From NCBI RefSeq assembly GCF_013009555.1, contig NZ_CP046176.1, positions 589,501 to 653,500 of the forward strand: a stretch of DNA of 64,000 bases, written 5' to 3'. This DNA is from Phocaeicola dorei (lineage in GTDB: Bacteria > Bacteroidota > Bacteroidia > Bacteroidales > Bacteroidaceae). A model generated the notes under the pieces. The model was not told the DNA's origin and searched no databases. It was given only the letters and a program-made list of their open reading frames with translations. The number at the start of each line of letters is the position of its first letter. The stretch's first letter is position 1. The position numbers and the translations under genes are program-made. Below, piece after piece: positions 61,111-64,000 of this stretch.

Positions 61111-62115
61111 ATGAAATTATTTTTTTCTTTCGTATTTGCCTTATTGGCTTTTACTACTTGTACAAAACCTGACAAGGAAGTCTATATCTTCACTTCTCAT
61201 CGTGAGCCGGCATTGGACGGGTTACATTATCTTTACAGCTATGACGGTTATCATTGGGATAGTATTGCAGGTTCATGGCTGAAACCGGAAATAGGAAACA
61301 AGACCCCTTATTATAATTATTTCACTAAACAGACCGAAGAACAGAAATATGCTCCCAATTCGATGATGCGTGATCCGTCCATTACCCAAGGTCCGGATGG
61401 AACCTTTCATTTGGTGTGGACCATCAGTTGGAATGGGGAACAAGGATTTGGTTATGCCAGTTCTAAAGACTTGATTCATTGGAGCGAACAACGTGAAATC
61501 AAAGTGATGAAAGACTCTTTGACTAACAATGTGTGGGCACCGGAAGTTTTCTATGATGATGAAAAGGGACAGTTCATCGTTGCCTGGTCCTCTGCCATTC
61601 CAGTAGAGAGATATACGGCAGCCGATAGTTTGGGAGCTAATAAAAGTCACCGTGCCTATTATACCACGACCAAGGATTTCCAAACGTTTGCTCCGGCAAA
61701 GGCATTTTATGATCCCGGATTTAATTCTATTGACGGATTTATAGTAAAGCGTGATAAAAATGACTATGTATTAATTATAAAAGACAATCGTAAGCCTGGT
61801 TACAGTGATCTGTTCTGTGTGTCCGGACCATCGGCGGAAGGGCCTTATACTAGTCCGTCAACGAAATTTGCACCGACTTATTCCGAGGGACCGTGTGCCG
61901 TGAAAGTAGGTGATGAATGGTTGATTTATTTTGATGTTTATCGGGAAGGTCGGTTTGGAGCCGTAGCGACAAAGGATTTTAAGACCTTTACTCCTATAGA
62001 CAATCAGATTTCTATTCCGCAAGGACATAAGCATGGTACTATTATAAAAGTTCCTGAATCAGTTTTGCTGAACCTGAAAGCGGAGGAAGCTAAAAGATTC
62101 CCTCAAAAAGACTAG
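61111..62115 (+). CDS. GH43-type five-bladed propeller enzyme, lipoprotein
   Basis: 334 residues from ATG 61111 (MKLFFSFVFALLAFTTCTK, lipobox FTTC); the in-frame ATG at 61060 would add 17 residues before the signal peptide. Propeller motifs: SMMRDPSITQGPDGTFHLVW (possible base Asp), NVWAPEVFYDDEKGQFIVAW, SIDGFIVKRDKNDYVLIIKD and TYSEGPCAVKVGDEWLIYFD (possible acid Glu). It is a single-domain protein without the C-terminal sandwich of the other GH43 members here. Arabinosidase or related activity is plausible; the subfamily cannot be fixed by eye. It lies between aldA and the GH140-like gene on the same strand. Confidence 0.78.
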   Translation: MKLFFSFVFALLAFTTCTKPDKEVYIFTSHREPALDGLHYLYSYDGYHWDSIAGSWLKPEIGNKTPYYNYFTKQTEEQKYAPNSMMRDPSITQGPDGTFHLVWTISWNGEQGFGYASSKDLIHWSEQREIKVMKDSLTNNVWAPEVFYDDEKGQFIVAWSSAIPVERYTAADSLGANKSHRAYYTTTKDFQTFAPAKAFYDPGFNSIDGFIVKRDKNDYVLIIKDNRKPGYSDLFCVSGPSAEGPYTSPSTKFAPTYSEGPCAVKVGDEWLIYFDVYREGRFGAVATKDFKTFTPIDNQISIPQGHKHGTIIKVPESVLLNLKAEEAKRFPQKD

Positions 62116-62183
62116 TTATTACCCTGAATTGTTTACTTGAATAAGTTACTTTGGGCTTTGAAATTTATATGATAAATGCGCAA

Positions 62184-63647
62184 ATGAAAAACAAGAATCT
62201 GGTATTATTTGTTCTTCTCTTTTTGTTGGGGGGAGAATTGACTTCGGCGTCAGCCCAAGGAAAGTCCGGGATCTATAAACCTTGGAGCCATGGACGACTG
62301 AAAGTAAGTAAAGAAAATCGTTATCTGATGAATGCGGACGGAACTCCTTTTTTCTGGTTGGGGGATACAGGATGGCTGTTGCCCGAGAAACTGAACAGGG
62401 ATGAAGCTGCTTATTATCTGGAACATTGTCGTCAGGCAGGATTTAATGTGGTACAAGTACAGACTATAAATGGAGTCCCTGCTATGAATTTCTATGGTCA
62501 GTATTCCATGATAGATGGCTTTAACTTTAAGAATATAGACAGAAAAGGAGTTTATGGATATTGGGACCACATGGACTATATTATTCAGAAAGCTGAGCAG
62601 AACGGTATTTATATAGCGATGGTATGTATCTGGGGAGGTTTGGTACGCTCCGGAAAGATGAATGTCGAAGAGGCCAAGGCGTATGGTAAATTTTTAGGTG
62701 AACGATATAAAGATGCTCCTAATATCATTTGGGTAATCGGTGGAGATACATACGCCGACCGGAATACCGAGATTTGGGAAGCCTTGGCAAACAGCATTCT
62801 TGCTGTGGACAAGAATCATATAATGACTTTTCATCCGTTTGGCCGTACATCTAGTGCTGCACATCTGAATAATAAGGAGTGGATGGATATGAATATGTTC
62901 CAAAGTGGGCACAGACGCTATGGTCAGAAAAAAGGAGATGGTGATACTTCTGTAACCGGATTGGAGGAGGACAATTGGCGTTATGTAGAAGATGCTTTGT
63001 CTATGACTCCATTGAAGCCTGTTTTGGATGCAGAACCCAGTTATGAAGGTATTCCTCAGGGATTGCATGATCCTGCCCAGCCACTCTGGCGTGACTGTGA
63101 TGTAAGACGCTATGGGTATTGGTCTGTTTTTGCGGGTTCTTGCGGACATACGTACGGACATAACAATATCATGCAGTTCTTGAAACCGGGTACACCGGGT
63201 GGATATGGGGCTGATGGAATAGAGAAACCTTGGTATAAGGCGATGCAGGATCCCGGCTTCAATCAGATGAAATATCTGAAGAATCTGATGTTAACTTTCC
63301 CTTATTTTGAACGTGTACCAGATCAAAGTGTGATTGCCGGTACGAATGGGAATCGTTATGATAGAGCCATTGCTACTCGCGGAAAGGATTATTTGTTAGT
63401 ATACAATTATTCCGGAAACCCGATGTCTGTTGACTTGACTAAAATCAGTGGCGCAAAAAAGAAAGTATGGTGGTATAGCCCTAAGGATGGAAAACTTTCT
63501 TTTATAGGGGAATTTGATAGTAAAATTACTCCTTTTCTCTATGATGGCAGTTATAATCGAGATAATGATCAGGTATTGATTGCTGTAGATTCAAATAAGA
63601 ATTATATTTCTACCAAATGGTTCGAACTTCCCATGGTAAATCAATAG
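62184..63647 (+). CDS. DUF4038 protein, GH140-like (apiosidase-type fold), secreted
   Basis: 487 residues from ATG 62184 (MKNKNLVLFVLLFLLGGELT, signal peptide ending near SAQ); the ATG at 62151 adds 11 residues. TIM-barrel part about 30-390: GRLKVSKENRYLMNADGTPF, FWLGDTGWLL, AGFNVVQVQTINGVPAMNFY, NIIWVIGGDTYADRNTEIWE, KPVLDAEPSYEGIPQGLHDP, RRYGYWSVFAGSCGHTYGHN. C-terminal beta domain about 395-487 of the collagen-binding-like type (AIATRGKDYLLVYNYSGNPM). GH140 was defined on an apiosidase acting on rhamnogalacturonan II; Asp in GGDTY and Glu in DAEPSYE would be catalytic candidates. The substrate may differ here. Last recognised gene of PUL 3. Confidence 0.82.
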   Translation: MKNKNLVLFVLLFLLGGELTSASAQGKSGIYKPWSHGRLKVSKENRYLMNADGTPFFWLGDTGWLLPEKLNRDEAAYYLEHCRQAGFNVVQVQTINGVPAMNFYGQYSMIDGFNFKNIDRKGVYGYWDHMDYIIQKAEQNGIYIAMVCIWGGLVRSGKMNVEEAKAYGKFLGERYKDAPNIIWVIGGDTYADRNTEIWEALANSILAVDKNHIMTFHPFGRTSSAAHLNNKEWMDMNMFQSGHRRYGQKKGDGDTSVTGLEEDNWRYVEDALSMTPLKPVLDAEPSYEGIPQGLHDPAQPLWRDCDVRRYGYWSVFAGSCGHTYGHNNIMQFLKPGTPGGYGADGIEKPWYKAMQDPGFNQMKYLKNLMLTFPYFERVPDQSVIAGTNGNRYDRAIATRGKDYLLVYNYSGNPMSVDLTKISGAKKKVWWYSPKDGKLSFIGEFDSKITPFLYDGSYNRDNDQVLIAVDSNKNYISTKWFELPMVNQ

Positions 63648-63717
63648 TGTTTTGAGGAATACAGCCAAAAAGTCTTATTAAGTCTTAATGAAACGGGAAA
63701 AGTCAATGCGGAAATTG

Positions 63718-63725
63718 TAATTTTG
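63718..63725 (+). promoter_or_regulatory. -7 box of the last, partial gene
   Basis: TAATTTTG, exact TAnnTTTG match, 17 bp before the ATG at 63743. It lies inside an imperfect inverted repeat: AAAAGTCAATGCG (63698-63710) and CGCATTGGCTTTT (63749-63761), 12 of 13 positions complementary. Confidence 0.5.
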
Positions 63726-63742
63726 AAAAAACACATTTACAA

Positions 63743-64000
63743 ATGAAACGCATTGGCTTTTTCTTATTCTTTTGCATTCTTTCCTTGTATGGTCTGGCAC
63801 AAGCTGAAAATGACAAGGATACGCTCATCATCCGACAAGATAAAATCAATGAATTTATCAATGAGATGAATGAGGTTGATAAAAGTATGGATTTTATAAA
63901 CGAACCTCCTACATTGACACCTCCCGTTTTATCTGATACGCTGCGGATGCCAAAATTTGATTTAACTCCTCGTGAAGAAATGCCTAAAATATCTCCCTAT
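63743..64000 (+). CDS. Unknown secreted protein, N-terminal part (cut by window edge)
   Basis: 86 codons, open to the window end. Signal peptide MKRIGFFLFFCILSLYGLAQ, then a charged, proline-containing region (DKINEFINEMNEVDKSMDFI, NEPPTLTPPVLSDTLRMPKF). I do not recognise a domain in this part. It has its own promoter box and probably is not part of PUL 3. Confidence 0.75.
   Translation, partial: MKRIGFFLFFCILSLYGLAQAENDKDTLIIRQDKINEFINEMNEVDKSMDFINEPPTLTPPVLSDTLRMPKFDLTPREEMPKISPY

Overview
The window looks like a stretch of a Bacteroides/Phocaeicola-type gut Bacteroidota chromosome. The evidence is four SusC genes and three SusD genes, three ECF sigma/FecR anti-sigma pairs, a hybrid two-component sensor, many secreted glycoside hydrolases, and repeated promoter boxes of the Bacteroidota type (TTTG, about 20 bp, TAnnTTTG). 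No rRNA, tRNA, CRISPR array or insertion sequence was found. All coordinates and similarities come from reading the sequence; family names come from recognised motifs, not from a search.

Layout. (a) 1-2324, minus strand: the 5' end of a polysaccharide utilization locus (PUL 0) with ECF sigma, FecR and a SusC that runs off the left edge. (b) 2491-15203 (PUL 1): FecR, SusC, SusD, GH115 alpha-glucuronidase and two GH43-type enzymes on the minus strand; its sigma factor is divergent, on the plus strand. The enzymes suggest a glucuronic-acid-decorated xylan or arabinogalactan. (c) 15204-17860: an HU-like DNA-binding protein and a VapE/DUF3874 helicase-like protein, divergently transcribed around four TCACT-type palindromes spaced exactly 22 bp apart. 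Related inverted repeats bracket the block. It looks like a small mobile or satellite replication module set between PULs. A decayed DUF1573-like reading frame follows. (d) 18255-37446 (PUL 2): sigma, FecR, SusC, SusD, GH97, a SusR-like membrane regulator without a kinase, then GH43, GH2, GH88 and DUF2264 (GH154-type). (e) 37712-63647 (PUL 3): GH106, LacZ-type GH2, SusC, SusD, a second GH106, a GH28-GH43 fusion, a hybrid two-component system, AldA-type lactaldehyde dehydrogenase, a GH43-type lipoprotein and a GH140-like protein. (f) 63743-64000: the start of an unknown secreted protein.

How it works together. Each SusC/SusD pair should import oligosaccharides cut from a plant-type glycan. In PULs 0-2 the SusC carries an N-terminal STN signalling domain beside a sigma/FecR pair; in PUL 3 the SusC lacks STN and the locus has a hybrid two-component system. 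PUL 2 appears to have two control layers: sigma/FecR for import, and the SusR-like regulator for the enzymes. The second layer is suggested by two near-identical promoters (30139-30205 and 31910-31976) carrying 21-bp-spaced direct repeats. In PUL 3, two rhamnosidase-family genes plus a lactaldehyde dehydrogenase point to a rhamnose-rich (rhamnogalacturonan-like) substrate. All three SusD genes are followed by a hairpin plus T-run before the first enzyme gene, which suggests attenuation that keeps importers more abundant than enzymes.
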